43,458 nucleotides of DNA. It comes from Bacilli bacterium (lineage in GTDB: Bacteria; Bacillota_I; Bacilli_A; ML615J-28; CAG-698). Where the stretch lies: NCBI GenBank assembly GCA_918272565.1, contig CAKJYW010000038.1, forward strand, positions 1-43,458, written 5' to 3'. This document shows positions 18,586 through 26,801 of this stretch, piece by piece. Positions within the stretch are counted from its first letter, which is position 1; the number at the start of each line of letters is the position of its first letter. A program made the translations under genes and the position numbers. The notes beneath the pieces were generated by a model that saw only the letters and a list, made by a program, of their open reading frames with translations, was not told the origin of the DNA and did not search any database.

Positions 18586-19902
18586 ATGAAAAATATAATT
18601 AAAAAGATATGTATTGTAATAATTGTATTCACTTTTGGCTTTGTTCTTAGTAGTTGTAAAGAAAATAGTTCAAGTGGCAATAACAAAAAGAACCCAGTCA
18701 CAAATGAGTATATGTTAGCCGAAGAAGAAGCGTGTTTCAATTTCTTCTGGGAAACACAAAACATCAATGAATTATCAAAAGGATGCGGATTAATCCCCGA
18801 TAGATATCCATCTAATGGACTTGCATCTATTGCATCTGTTGGTTACGGACTAGCCGCATTCGTCGTTGGTGTTAAAAATGGATGGATAACTAAAGAAGAA
18901 GGATATGATAGAGCCTTACTTACTCTAACTAAATTAAAAGACATAGAAAGAGTAAAAGGATTCTATTATCACTTCTATTATGAAAAAATAGGTGGAATAG
19001 CTAAAGATTCAGAAGTATCAAACATCGATACTGCGATATTCCTTTGTGGAGCTTTAACTGCTGGTAGTTATTTTAAGGGTGATGTTGAGCGTCTTGCAAA
19101 TGAAATATATGATGAGGTTGATTGGAACTGGTTTATTGATAAGAGTGTAAATCAATTCTATATGTCATATAACGCTTCAACTAGTAAATTCGGTGGACAT
19201 TGGGACACTTACGCCGAACAACTAATGATGTATTTCTTAGGAGCTGGTAGTAAAACTCATCCAATTGAGAAGAAAGTTTATTATTCATTCAAGAGATATT
19301 ATGGTAAATATAAAGGAGAAAGATTCATAAATTCTTGGTTTGGCTCAATATTTACTTATCAGTTCTCTCATGCATTTATCGACTTTAGATATATGACAGA
19401 TGAAAACGGAGTTAACTGGTTTGATAATTCAGTTGAAGCAACCCTTGCTAATTACCATTATTGTGTTAATAACCCTGAAGGATTTAATACGTTTATGAAA
19501 GATCAGTGGGGTATTACTGCTTGTGATACACCTACTGGTTATAGTGGCTTGCTCGGTTCACTTCCTAGTGGAAATAACACTAAGATGTTTACAAATGACG
19601 GAACTATCGCTCCGTGCGGGGCTATTGGCTCAATTGTATTTGCTCCTGATCTAGTAATTCCTTGTTTTAGAAACTATTCAACATTACTTGATGGTAGTTT
19701 AATTGGTGAATATGGATATAAAGATGCCTTTAATTTTGATGGAGTTCGTCCATGGATAGCTTCATCTACTATTGGAATCGATAAAGGTATTAGTTTACTA
19801 ATGATAGAAAACTATAGAAGTGAACTGATTTGGGAGTATTTCATGCAATGTGAATTCATGGATAGAGCCATTAATGTATTAGGATTTACAAAGGATAGTT
19901 AA
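18586..19902 (+). CDS. GH144-family surface lipoprotein, probable endo-beta-1,2-glucanase
   Basis: 438 residues: signal peptide with lipobox LSSC (Cys24), short Ser/Asn/Lys linker, then a GH144-type (alpha/alpha)6 barrel. Family motifs: ACFNFFWETQ, SNIDTAIFLCGA (Asp148), HWDTYAEQLMMYFL (Glu211), KDQWGITACDTPTGY (about 305-318), GTIAPCGAIGSIVFAP and IGIDKGISLLMIENY. It is collinear with the cytoplasmic paralogue at 4913 but keeps the more canonical WGI-A-D-P-GY signature (the other reads WGLSAFQG). As a lipoprotein it should face outward and open long or cyclic beta-1,2-glucan to chains the transporters can carry. RBS GGTGAGAG. Confidence 0.85.
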   Translation: MKNIIKKICIVIIVFTFGFVLSSCKENSSSGNNKKNPVTNEYMLAEEEACFNFFWETQNINELSKGCGLIPDRYPSNGLASIASVGYGLAAFVVGVKNGWITKEEGYDRALLTLTKLKDIERVKGFYYHFYYEKIGGIAKDSEVSNIDTAIFLCGALTAGSYFKGDVERLANEIYDEVDWNWFIDKSVNQFYMSYNASTSKFGGHWDTYAEQLMMYFLGAGSKTHPIEKKVYYSFKRYYGKYKGERFINSWFGSIFTYQFSHAFIDFRYMTDENGVNWFDNSVEATLANYHYCVNNPEGFNTFMKDQWGITACDTPTGYSGLLGSLPSGNNTKMFTNDGTIAPCGAIGSIVFAPDLVIPCFRNYSTLLDGSLIGEYGYKDAFNFDGVRPWIASSTIGIDKGISLLMIENYRSELIWEYFMQCEFMDRAINVLGFTKDS

Positions 19903-19907
19903 ATCTT

Positions 19908-22070
19908 ATGGCAAAAGTAATTAAATATGAATTTGTTGAAGAGTTGATGAGAAAAATGACGCTATCAGAAAAGATAGGTCAAATGTATCAAACTAATTAT
20001 GAAGGTTCAGCTCAAACTGGTCCTGCAATCGACACTTCTAAGACAATGGATTTGATTAAAGAAGGAAAATTAGGATCAATTTTGAGCCTTTATGATAACG
20101 ATACAATCAAAAGACTTCAACTTGCTGCAGTTAATACGAAAAATAAAATACCACTACTCTTTTGTAATGATATTATTCATGGCTGTAGGACAATGCTTCC
20201 TATTAATTTAGCTATGAGTACTTCTTGGAATCCTAAACTAGTTGAAGAAAGCTCTAAGATGGTGGCGTATGAAGCAAGTCACAGCGGGGTTCAAGTGACA
20301 TTCTCACCAATGGTGAATTTAAGTCGTGACCCTAGATGGGGTAGAGTGATGGAATCAAATGGTGAAGATGTCTACCTATCTAAAGAGCTTACTAAAAGTT
20401 ATATTAAAGGTTACCAACAAGGAAACTTGAAAAGTGAAAACTCAATTGGAGCTTGTATTAAGCACTTTGCCGCATATGGTGCTGCAATTGGGGGAAGAGA
20501 TTATGACGGAGTTGATATGAGCGAGGGTGAATTATTCAATAATTACCTTGACCCATACAAAGAAGCCATAAAATGTGATGTAGCGATGATGATGTCATCA
20601 TTTAATAGCTATAACGGAATTCCTGCAGTAGCTAATAAATATCTACTTGATGATGTTTTAAGAAAGAAGTTAGGATTTAATAAAGTTGTAATAACCGACT
20701 ATGCTTCAGTTAATGAACTAAGAAAGCACAAAGTTGCAAAGGACGAAAAAGAAAGTGCTTATCTTGCTATAAAAGCTAAAAATGATATCGAAATGGCTTC
20801 AACAAACTATCTTGACTCTTTAGAAGAATTAGTAAAGTGCGGTATGGTAAGTGAGAGTGAAATAGATGAAGCCTGTAGAAGAGTTCTAAATCTAAAGTAT
20901 GAACTAGGTTTATTTGAAAATCCTTTAAAAAACATTTATTCAGATTTTCCAAAATATTGGTTAAAAGATGAAAGTAGAGCCATTGCTAAAAAAATGGCAG
21001 ACGAATCAATTGTTTTACTTGAAAATGATGGAGTGCTTCCTTTAAAGAAAGAAAAAGTTTCCTTCATTGGACCATTTGTTAAAGAAAAGAAGGTTGTTGG
21101 TGCTTGGGGTGGTAAGTGTGATTATAATGACACAGTTACAATTTATGAAGCGCTTAACAATAAAAATAAAAAATATAGCTATGCGCTTGGATCTAATATC
21201 TTTGATACTTCCGAAGAATTAATTAGTGAAGCGATTAATGTATCTAAAAAAAGTAGCGTAGTTATATTAACAGTTGGTGAAGAGCAGTGGATGAGTGGAG
21301 AATCTCATTCAAGAGCACTCCTTGACTTACCTTCTAGTCAAGAAAGGCTTATTGATGAAATCACCAATTTAGGTAAAAAGGTAATACTTATTATCTTTGC
21401 TGGTAGACCTCTAGTTTTAACAAAATATAAAAAGATGTATCTAGAAGGCAAAATTAGTGCGATTCTTTATGCATGGTATTTGGGAACAGAAAGTGGAAAT
21501 ACGATTGTTGATACGCTATATGGAGTAAATAATCCATCAGCTAAGTTAACTATGAGTTTTCCATATGATGTTGGGCAAATCCCTGTATATTACAACCACT
21601 TACCAAGTGGTAGACCAATTGAAGATAAGAATAATACTGATTACTGTCTTCGTTACATCGATATGCCTCTTGAGCCTTTATATCCATTTGGATATGGTTT
21701 GTCCTATTCAGAGGTAAAATACGGTAAAATAGAACTAGATAAAGATAAGTTATTTGATAATAGTAAAATAACTGTATCTATTTCTATTACAAATACTTCT
21801 AGCGTTAAAACAAAAGAGGTTGTTGAAATGTATATTGAAGCAATGTATGGCGTTGTCTCTCGTCCTGTAAGGGAACTAAAAGGCTTTAATAAGGTATTAT
21901 TAAAACCAGGTGAAACTAAGAAAGTGAGCTTTACTATTAACAAAGATACTCTTAGTTACTATAAAGGTTCTAAGAAAGTTAATTGTTATGGTAAATATCG
22001 CGTTTATTTAGTCAGTGATTCAAGCAAAGAAAATTTTGTAGAGATTGATTATTCAAAAAATACGAAATAA
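19908..22070 (+). CDS. GH3 beta-glucosidase, probably sophorose-active
   Basis: Predicted cytoplasmic hydrolase releasing glucose from beta-linked disaccharides. Seen: 720 residues, no signal peptide; N-terminal TIM-like domain (MTLSEKIGQM, FSPMVNLSRDPRWGRVMES, IKHFAAYG), nucleophile motif VVITDYASV (Asp264); a second alpha/beta domain with the acid/base region GEEQWMSGESHSRALLDLP (candidate Glu465); and a C-terminal fibronectin III-like domain (EPLYPFGYGLSYSEV through SRPVRELKGF). This is the usual three-domain GH3 layout. The L. innocua phosphorylase locus also carries a GH3 (Lin1840) that prefers sophorose, so sophorose left by the phosphorylase is the likely substrate here. Confidence 0.88.
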   Translation: MAKVIKYEFVEELMRKMTLSEKIGQMYQTNYEGSAQTGPAIDTSKTMDLIKEGKLGSILSLYDNDTIKRLQLAAVNTKNKIPLLFCNDIIHGCRTMLPINLAMSTSWNPKLVEESSKMVAYEASHSGVQVTFSPMVNLSRDPRWGRVMESNGEDVYLSKELTKSYIKGYQQGNLKSENSIGACIKHFAAYGAAIGGRDYDGVDMSEGELFNNYLDPYKEAIKCDVAMMMSSFNSYNGIPAVANKYLLDDVLRKKLGFNKVVITDYASVNELRKHKVAKDEKESAYLAIKAKNDIEMASTNYLDSLEELVKCGMVSESEIDEACRRVLNLKYELGLFENPLKNIYSDFPKYWLKDESRAIAKKMADESIVLLENDGVLPLKKEKVSFIGPFVKEKKVVGAWGGKCDYNDTVTIYEALNNKNKKYSYALGSNIFDTSEELISEAINVSKKSSVVILTVGEEQWMSGESHSRALLDLPSSQERLIDEITNLGKKVILIIFAGRPLVLTKYKKMYLEGKISAILYAWYLGTESGNTIVDTLYGVNNPSAKLTMSFPYDVGQIPVYYNHLPSGRPIEDKNNTDYCLRYIDMPLEPLYPFGYGLSYSEVKYGKIELDKDKLFDNSKITVSISITNTSSVKTKEVVEMYIEAMYGVVSRPVRELKGFNKVLLKPGETKKVSFTINKDTLSYYKGSKKVNCYGKYRVYLVSDSSKENFVEIDYSKNTK

Positions 22071-22085
22071 AAAAAGGAGAGAAAA

Positions 22086-25000
22086 ATGAAAAAAGTATTT
22101 TTGGGATTAGTTGTATTCTTTTTAGCTTTAGTATTAATCGCTTGTGGTGGAAAGAATGTAACGGTTACTTTCGAGACTAACGGTGGAAATGAATTATCTC
22201 CAATCGTTGTAAAAGCTGGAGCAAGTGTTGAAAAACCTGCTGATCCAACTAAAGAAGATTTAACATTTGGTGGTTGGTATAGCGATGTTGACTTGCTTGA
22301 AGCTTGCACATTCCCATTGGTAGTAGAAGCTGATACTACACTTTATGCTAAATGGGTTGTAACTTTGACTTTTGATTCACAAGGTGGACCAGAAGTTGCA
22401 CCAATTGTTGGTGAAGCTGGACGTACATACACAATGCCTGCTGACCCTACAAGAGATGGTTATGTATTCATTGGATGGTATACAGATAATACTTATACAA
22501 CTAAGTTATCTTATGTAATGCCTAAGAAGAATACTACAGCTTATGCTAGATGGCAAGTTTATGAAACTGGTTCAAAAGTAAGTGTTCCTGTAAGTAACTT
22601 CAGTGACAACGATAAAGTATTTGCTTTAACACCTGAAGGAAACGGTACTAAAGTTACTGCTACATCTGCTAAGGGTGAATGGAGCTATGTAGCTACATTA
22701 CTTCCTTTTGCTGTAAAGCATAACACAACAATCGTTGTTGAAATTAAAGGTACAGCTGGAACTAAAGTAACACTAAAACTTGAAGGTGGGGATGCATCTC
22801 CTACTGAAACAACAGTTGAAATGACTGGTAATGATCAAACTGTTATTTGGACTTGTGAAGAAGCTAACTTAAGTACAGTTGTTGGTCAAAAGTTCTTAGT
22901 ATTCTTAAATGGTGGAACTGCTGGATGTGGTGATACTCCTGAATATGTAATTATCAAGAGTATAACATTATATCGTACAGTAGAAGCTACTGATGAACAA
23001 AAAGCAGCTCTATACTTCGCTACAAACGGTGGAGATGAATATGATGAATTATATGCAGCTCCTGGAACAGCTATCACAATGCCTGCTGACCCAGCTCGTC
23101 CTGGATATAGTTTTGCTGGTTGGTTTAAAGACAGTGAATTAACTCAACCATTTGACCTAACTACTTTACCTAAAGACGGCGCTGTTGCTTACGCTAAGTG
23201 GGAAAAGGATAAGGAAATCTTAGGTGATATCAACTTATTAGGCCATGAATTTGGTGAAGTTGGTGGATATGAAGTTAAGACAACTGAAGAAGGATACGAA
23301 TTCAAGAAGTTAGAAAATGGTGAAGAGTGGACTGCTCTAATCGTTCCATTCCCAGAAGGCGCAGATGTTGCTGGATATAACCATGTAAGAATTACATTTG
23401 TAGGTCCTAAGGGACAACAACTATTAGTTAAGATTAACGATAGACATGAAGAGTGGATTAATTGTACAGGAGAAGTTCAAGAATTTGACTTTGAAATTGA
23501 CTTTGATTTAGATTTAACTAAGGGCGCAGTAGTATTATTTGCTAATGCTGGTGTTGCTGGTGAAAGTGGAGTATTCAAAGTTACTCGTCTTGCACTTGGT
23601 AACCATGTAAATAAAATTGATTTACTAAAAGAAACTTGGGAAAGCACTCCTGACATTACAACTGTAGATTTAGTTGATGGCAAGGTAGTTATTTCTAAGA
23701 ACGATGCTGATGGTGCTGAATGGGATTGTGCAAAAGTACTTGTTGATAGTCCTCTAGTTGGATTTAACCGTTTGCACATCGAAGTTAAGGGACCTGATGG
23801 AGAAAAACTTCTTGTTAAGATTTATGACGTAAATGCTGGTGAAAATTGGATTACATGTAACGGATCATTACAAGTATTTGATTTCACATATAACCTAGAA
23901 CTTGCAAAAGGTAGTTATCCTCTAGTAATTTTCGCTAATGCTGGTGAAAAAGGAACAGAACATACATTTGAAATTTCTAGTTTAGCATTCTATCTAGATA
24001 CTGAAGAAGCTAAACCAGTTGAACCAACTGAAAACTTAGAAGACTTAGACTTATTAAGTGGAAAAGCATCACTTGGTGCTGGATACACTCATGAAGTAGA
24101 AGCAACTGTTAAGAAAGTTAATGGTTCTGGTTGGGAAAACTTCGGTCTAAAGGTTGAAGATGCTGACTTTACTGGAATCATTAAATTAGTTGTTGAAGTA
24201 CAAGGAACAAGTGGCGAACAAATTTTATTCAAGCCTTGGGATGCAAAAGATTGTTGGGTTACAGCTGATGGAACAAAACAAACATTAGAATTTGATTTAT
24301 CAGATTTAACACCTAACCCTGATAAACCTACTGTTGTAGTATTTGCTAATGCTGGTGCTGCACCTACTGGTAATAGCTTTGTTATTACTAAGCTAATTTT
24401 AACAGATGGTGCTGATAAGGTTATCGATCTAATGACAGAAGCTGCATGGCCAGAAGGTGGAGATCATGAAATCAAGACAGTTCATAAATTCACTAAGACT
24501 GGTGGAGAAGAATGGGCATTTGTATCATTCAAGTTCGATGGTGATTTATCTGGATATGACACACTTAAATATACAATTAAAGCTGCTAGTGGCAAACAAA
24601 TCATCTTAAAAGTTAACGACCAAGCTGAAAAGTGGGTTGATATGACTGGTGCAGAATTAAGTGGTGAATTTGAATTTAATATCAATTATGATCCAAATAA
24701 GTTAACATTCTTATTCTTCTTAGAACCTGGTGCTTTAGGAAGTGGTGAAACATTTGAAATCACTGAATTAAAGTTTGCTCAAACAAAGAAGGTTGAAGAA
24801 AAAGTTGAAGATATCGACTTGTTAACTAAGAAAGCATCTTTAGGAAATGGATTTAGTCACACTGTAGAAGCAACTGTTAAGAAAGTTAATGGTTCTGGTT
24901 GGGAAAACTTCGGTCTAAAAGTTGAAGATGCTGACTTTACTGGAATCATTAAATTAGTTGTAGAAGTACAAGGAACAAGTGGCGAACAAATCTTATTCAA

Positions 25001-25556
25001 GCCTTGGGATGCAAAAGATTGTTGGGTTACAGCTGATGGAACAAAGCAAACATTAGAATTTGATTTATCAGATTTAACACCTAACCCTGACAAACCTACT
25101 GTTGTAGTATTCGCTAATGCAGGTGCTGCTCCTACTGGTAATAGCTTTGTTATTACTAAATTAATCTTAACAGATGGTGCTGATAAGGTTATCGATCTAA
25201 TGACAGAAGCTGCATGGCCAGAAGGTGGAGATCATGAAATCAAGTTAGCTCATACTTTCAGTAAGAACAACGGTGAAGAATGGGCATTTGCATCATACAA
25301 GTTTGATGTTGATCTAACTAAATACAATAGCTTAGAATTCACTGTTAAAGGTGATTCTGGTAAGACAATCGTATTTAAAGTTAATGACCAAGTTGAATCA
25401 TGGGTTAGTATGACTGGTGAACCTGTTACTGCTAATTTCGATTTCAATATCACTCATGACCCTAACAAACTTACACTTCTATTCTTCCTAGAACCAGGAG
25501 AAGCAGGATCAGGCGCTGAGTTTGTAATTACAAGTCTTAAGTTTACAAAAAAATAA
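22086..25556 (+). CDS. Large modular surface lipoprotein with InlB-type repeats and seven beta-sandwich modules
   Basis: 1156 residues. Lipobox LIAC (Cys20); two InlB B-type repeats (about 24-155: VTFETNGGNELSPI, FGGWYSDVDL, LYAKW; then a second copy); a first beta-sandwich module (about 156-300); a third InlB repeat (about 300-376, YSFAGWFKDSEL); then six similar modules of roughly 130 residues, each with a 'GxEWxxxxxxF' strand and a 'VxFANAG/LFFLEPG' strand before an 'F-I-LxF' end. Modules 4+5 and 6+7 form a 256-residue duplication. No catalytic motif is seen. It is probably a carbohydrate-binding surface protein that retains glucan, an inference from its position between the GH3 gene and the regulator. 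RBS AAAGGAGAG; codon use looks strongly biased. Confidence 0.75.
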   Translation: MKKVFLGLVVFFLALVLIACGGKNVTVTFETNGGNELSPIVVKAGASVEKPADPTKEDLTFGGWYSDVDLLEACTFPLVVEADTTLYAKWVVTLTFDSQGGPEVAPIVGEAGRTYTMPADPTRDGYVFIGWYTDNTYTTKLSYVMPKKNTTAYARWQVYETGSKVSVPVSNFSDNDKVFALTPEGNGTKVTATSAKGEWSYVATLLPFAVKHNTTIVVEIKGTAGTKVTLKLEGGDASPTETTVEMTGNDQTVIWTCEEANLSTVVGQKFLVFLNGGTAGCGDTPEYVIIKSITLYRTVEATDEQKAALYFATNGGDEYDELYAAPGTAITMPADPARPGYSFAGWFKDSELTQPFDLTTLPKDGAVAYAKWEKDKEILGDINLLGHEFGEVGGYEVKTTEEGYEFKKLENGEEWTALIVPFPEGADVAGYNHVRITFVGPKGQQLLVKINDRHEEWINCTGEVQEFDFEIDFDLDLTKGAVVLFANAGVAGESGVFKVTRLALGNHVNKIDLLKETWESTPDITTVDLVDGKVVISKNDADGAEWDCAKVLVDSPLVGFNRLHIEVKGPDGEKLLVKIYDVNAGENWITCNGSLQVFDFTYNLELAKGSYPLVIFANAGEKGTEHTFEISSLAFYLDTEEAKPVEPTENLEDLDLLSGKASLGAGYTHEVEATVKKVNGSGWENFGLKVEDADFTGIIKLVVEVQGTSGEQILFKPWDAKDCWVTADGTKQTLEFDLSDLTPNPDKPTVVVFANAGAAPTGNSFVITKLILTDGADKVIDLMTEAAWPEGGDHEIKTVHKFTKTGGEEWAFVSFKFDGDLSGYDTLKYTIKAASGKQIILKVNDQAEKWVDMTGAELSGEFEFNINYDPNKLTFLFFLEPGALGSGETFEITELKFAQTKKVEEKVEDIDLLTKKASLGNGFSHTVEATVKKVNGSGWENFGLKVEDADFTGIIKLVVEVQGTSGEQILFKPWDAKDCWVTADGTKQTLEFDLSDLTPNPDKPTVVVFANAGAAPTGNSFVITKLILTDGADKVIDLMTEAAWPEGGDHEIKLAHTFSKNNGEEWAFASYKFDVDLTKYNSLEFTVKGDSGKTIVFKVNDQVESWVSMTGEPVTANFDFNITHDPNKLTLLFFLEPGEAGSGAEFVITSLKFTKK
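24096..24476 (+). repeat. Internal 381-bp repeat, copy 1
   Basis: Encodes 127 residues identical to those of the copy at 24864-25244, 768 bp away. By eye there are 11 base differences, all synonymous. Confidence 0.95.
24864..25244 (+). repeat. Internal 381-bp repeat, copy 2
   Basis: Second copy of the repeat at 24096-24476, same frame and same protein sequence. The flanking modules are related but clearly diverged. Confidence 0.95.
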
Positions 25557-25572
25557 AAACTAAATAAAAATG

Positions 25573-25602
25573 TTGGTTGTTCCTATTTTTAGGAACAACC
25601 AA
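25573..25602 (+). other. Perfect 13-bp hairpin before the regulator gene
   Basis: TTGGTTGTTCCTA and TAGGAACAACCAA pair perfectly around TTTT. A T-run (TATCTTTTT) begins a few bases after the stem, so it could work as a partial terminator or as a 3' mRNA stabiliser for the lipoprotein gene. No promoter is visible before lacI, so the regulator seems to depend on readthrough. Confidence 0.65.
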
Positions 25603-25622
25603 CCTATCTTTTTGGAGAAAAT

Positions 25623-26603
25623 ATGAGTGTAACAATAAAAGATGTTGCAAAAGAAAGTGGATATTCAGTAACTACAGTATCGTATGCATTAAATGATCAT
25701 GCAGGTATTCCTAGTAAAACCAAAGAAAAAATTAAAGATGTAGCTAAAAAACTTAATTATGTTCCTAGCGCTTATGCTAGTAGCTTAAAGAGTAAGAAGT
25801 CTTTTAACATTGGAGTGTTTGTAGCGGACTTTGATGGTCCTGTTCACCAAACAATCATCTCAGGAATTGCTAAAGGAATAAATGAAGTAAAAGGCCCATA
25901 TAAGATTTTTGTAACAGTTGCTAAAAGTTCAATGAATTTAATCAAAAGTGGTATTGTTGATTTGGCTGTTATTATGGATAGTAGAGTATCTAATGCTGAG
26001 GTGACAGAGATATCTAAAATAGTGCCTGTTATCACTTTTGATATGAAAGTTGATGGAGATAATATTTATTATACAGATATTACTAATAAAAGAAGTGTTT
26101 ATGAAGTAGTAATGTATCTATATAAAAAAGGATTAACTAGAATTGGTTATCTACTTGGAGCTGAAAAATCTTATCACAACCAAATGAGATTTGAAGGATA
26201 CAAGATGGCACTTGATACTTTAGGATTAAAGCTTGATAAATCGATTGTCTTTAATGGTGGCAAATTTATCGAAGAAGCAGGGTTTGAAGTAATAAACTCT
26301 TATCTAAAGAAGGGTAAGATCGAATTTGATGCCTTAGTTTGTGCAAACGATGAACTAGCAATAGGAGCCCTAAAAGCTTTAAGCTTAAATAATATTAATT
26401 GCCCTAAAGATGTTAAGGTGACTGGATTTGATAATGATGCTATAGGACAAACAATCAAACCAACCCTTTCAACAATCTCAGTTGACTGGCAAGAGTATGG
26501 TAAAAAGATTGCAAGATATGCTATTGACATTATCAGTGGTGAAAAAGTAGATAAACAGATGATTATTGAAACAACATTTATTGAAAGAGATAGTACAAAA
26601 TAA
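25623..26603 (+). CDS. LacI-family transcriptional regulator
   Basis: 326 residues: N-terminal helix-turn-helix (TIKDVAKESGYSVTTVSYALND, 4-25), hinge helix region (NYVPSAYASSLKSKK), then the periplasmic-binding-like effector domain (FNIGVFVADFDGPVHQTIISG; DALVCANDELAIGALKAL; VTGFDNDAIGQTIKPTLSTI). RBS TTTTTGGAG before ATG 25623. As the last gene of the operon and matching a LacI-type operator at its promoter (1598-1617), it is most simply a repressor relieved by an imported oligosaccharide such as sophorose, and autoregulated by readthrough. The ligand is inferred. Confidence 0.92.
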   Translation: MSVTIKDVAKESGYSVTTVSYALNDHAGIPSKTKEKIKDVAKKLNYVPSAYASSLKSKKSFNIGVFVADFDGPVHQTIISGIAKGINEVKGPYKIFVTVAKSSMNLIKSGIVDLAVIMDSRVSNAEVTEISKIVPVITFDMKVDGDNIYYTDITNKRSVYEVVMYLYKKGLTRIGYLLGAEKSYHNQMRFEGYKMALDTLGLKLDKSIVFNGGKFIEEAGFEVINSYLKKGKIEFDALVCANDELAIGALKALSLNNINCPKDVKVTGFDNDAIGQTIKPTLSTISVDWQEYGKKIARYAIDIISGEKVDKQMIIETTFIERDSTK

Positions 26604-26691
26604 GGCCCTATAAATTAGTGTAGGGTTTTAAGAAATAGACCTTTAAAGAAGTGTAGGGCTTTACGACCTATAAACTTGTATAGGGTCGTTA
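26604..26691 (+). repeat. Three short imperfect tandem repeats with hairpin potential
   Basis: Units start near 26604, 26638 and 26665 and share the pattern GACCTATAAA-n-TTGTGTAGGGTTTTA. The first folds as CCCTATA/TGTAGGG. The third folds as CGACCTATA against TATAGGGTCG with one bulge. The second is weaker. They fill the space between the lacI stop and its terminator; no coding potential is seen. Confidence 0.6.
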
Positions 26692-26699
26692 ATGAAAGA

Positions 26700-26728
26700 G
26701 GCTGTGCGTCATCGCACAGCCCTTTTTT
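26700..26728 (+). terminator. Rho-independent terminator at the end of the glucan operon
   Basis: Perfect 9-bp stem GGCTGTGCG-TCAT-CGCACAGCC followed by CTTTTTT. The complement also ends in a T-rich stretch, so it may serve the convergent gene at 26802 as well. The remaining 26729-26801 is AT-rich with nothing recognisable. Confidence 0.93.
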
Positions 26729-26801
26729 GCTCAATAATTATCTGCTTGTTTATTTGATATTTTTAAATGGTACATCTTTATTAATTGAGTAAATAACTTT
26801 T

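Noticed and set aside
24096-25244. Duplication caused by a mobile element
   Set aside because: The repeat is in frame, coding throughout, and has no terminal inverted repeats or transposase; it is a domain duplication.
25844-26530. Minus-strand frames inside lacI, and similar frames inside other large genes
   Set aside because: They are antisense shadows with no RBS or recognisable product, inside well-supported genes.
26604-26691. CRISPR array
   Set aside because: Only three imperfect units with almost no spacers and unequal spacing, and no cas genes nearby.
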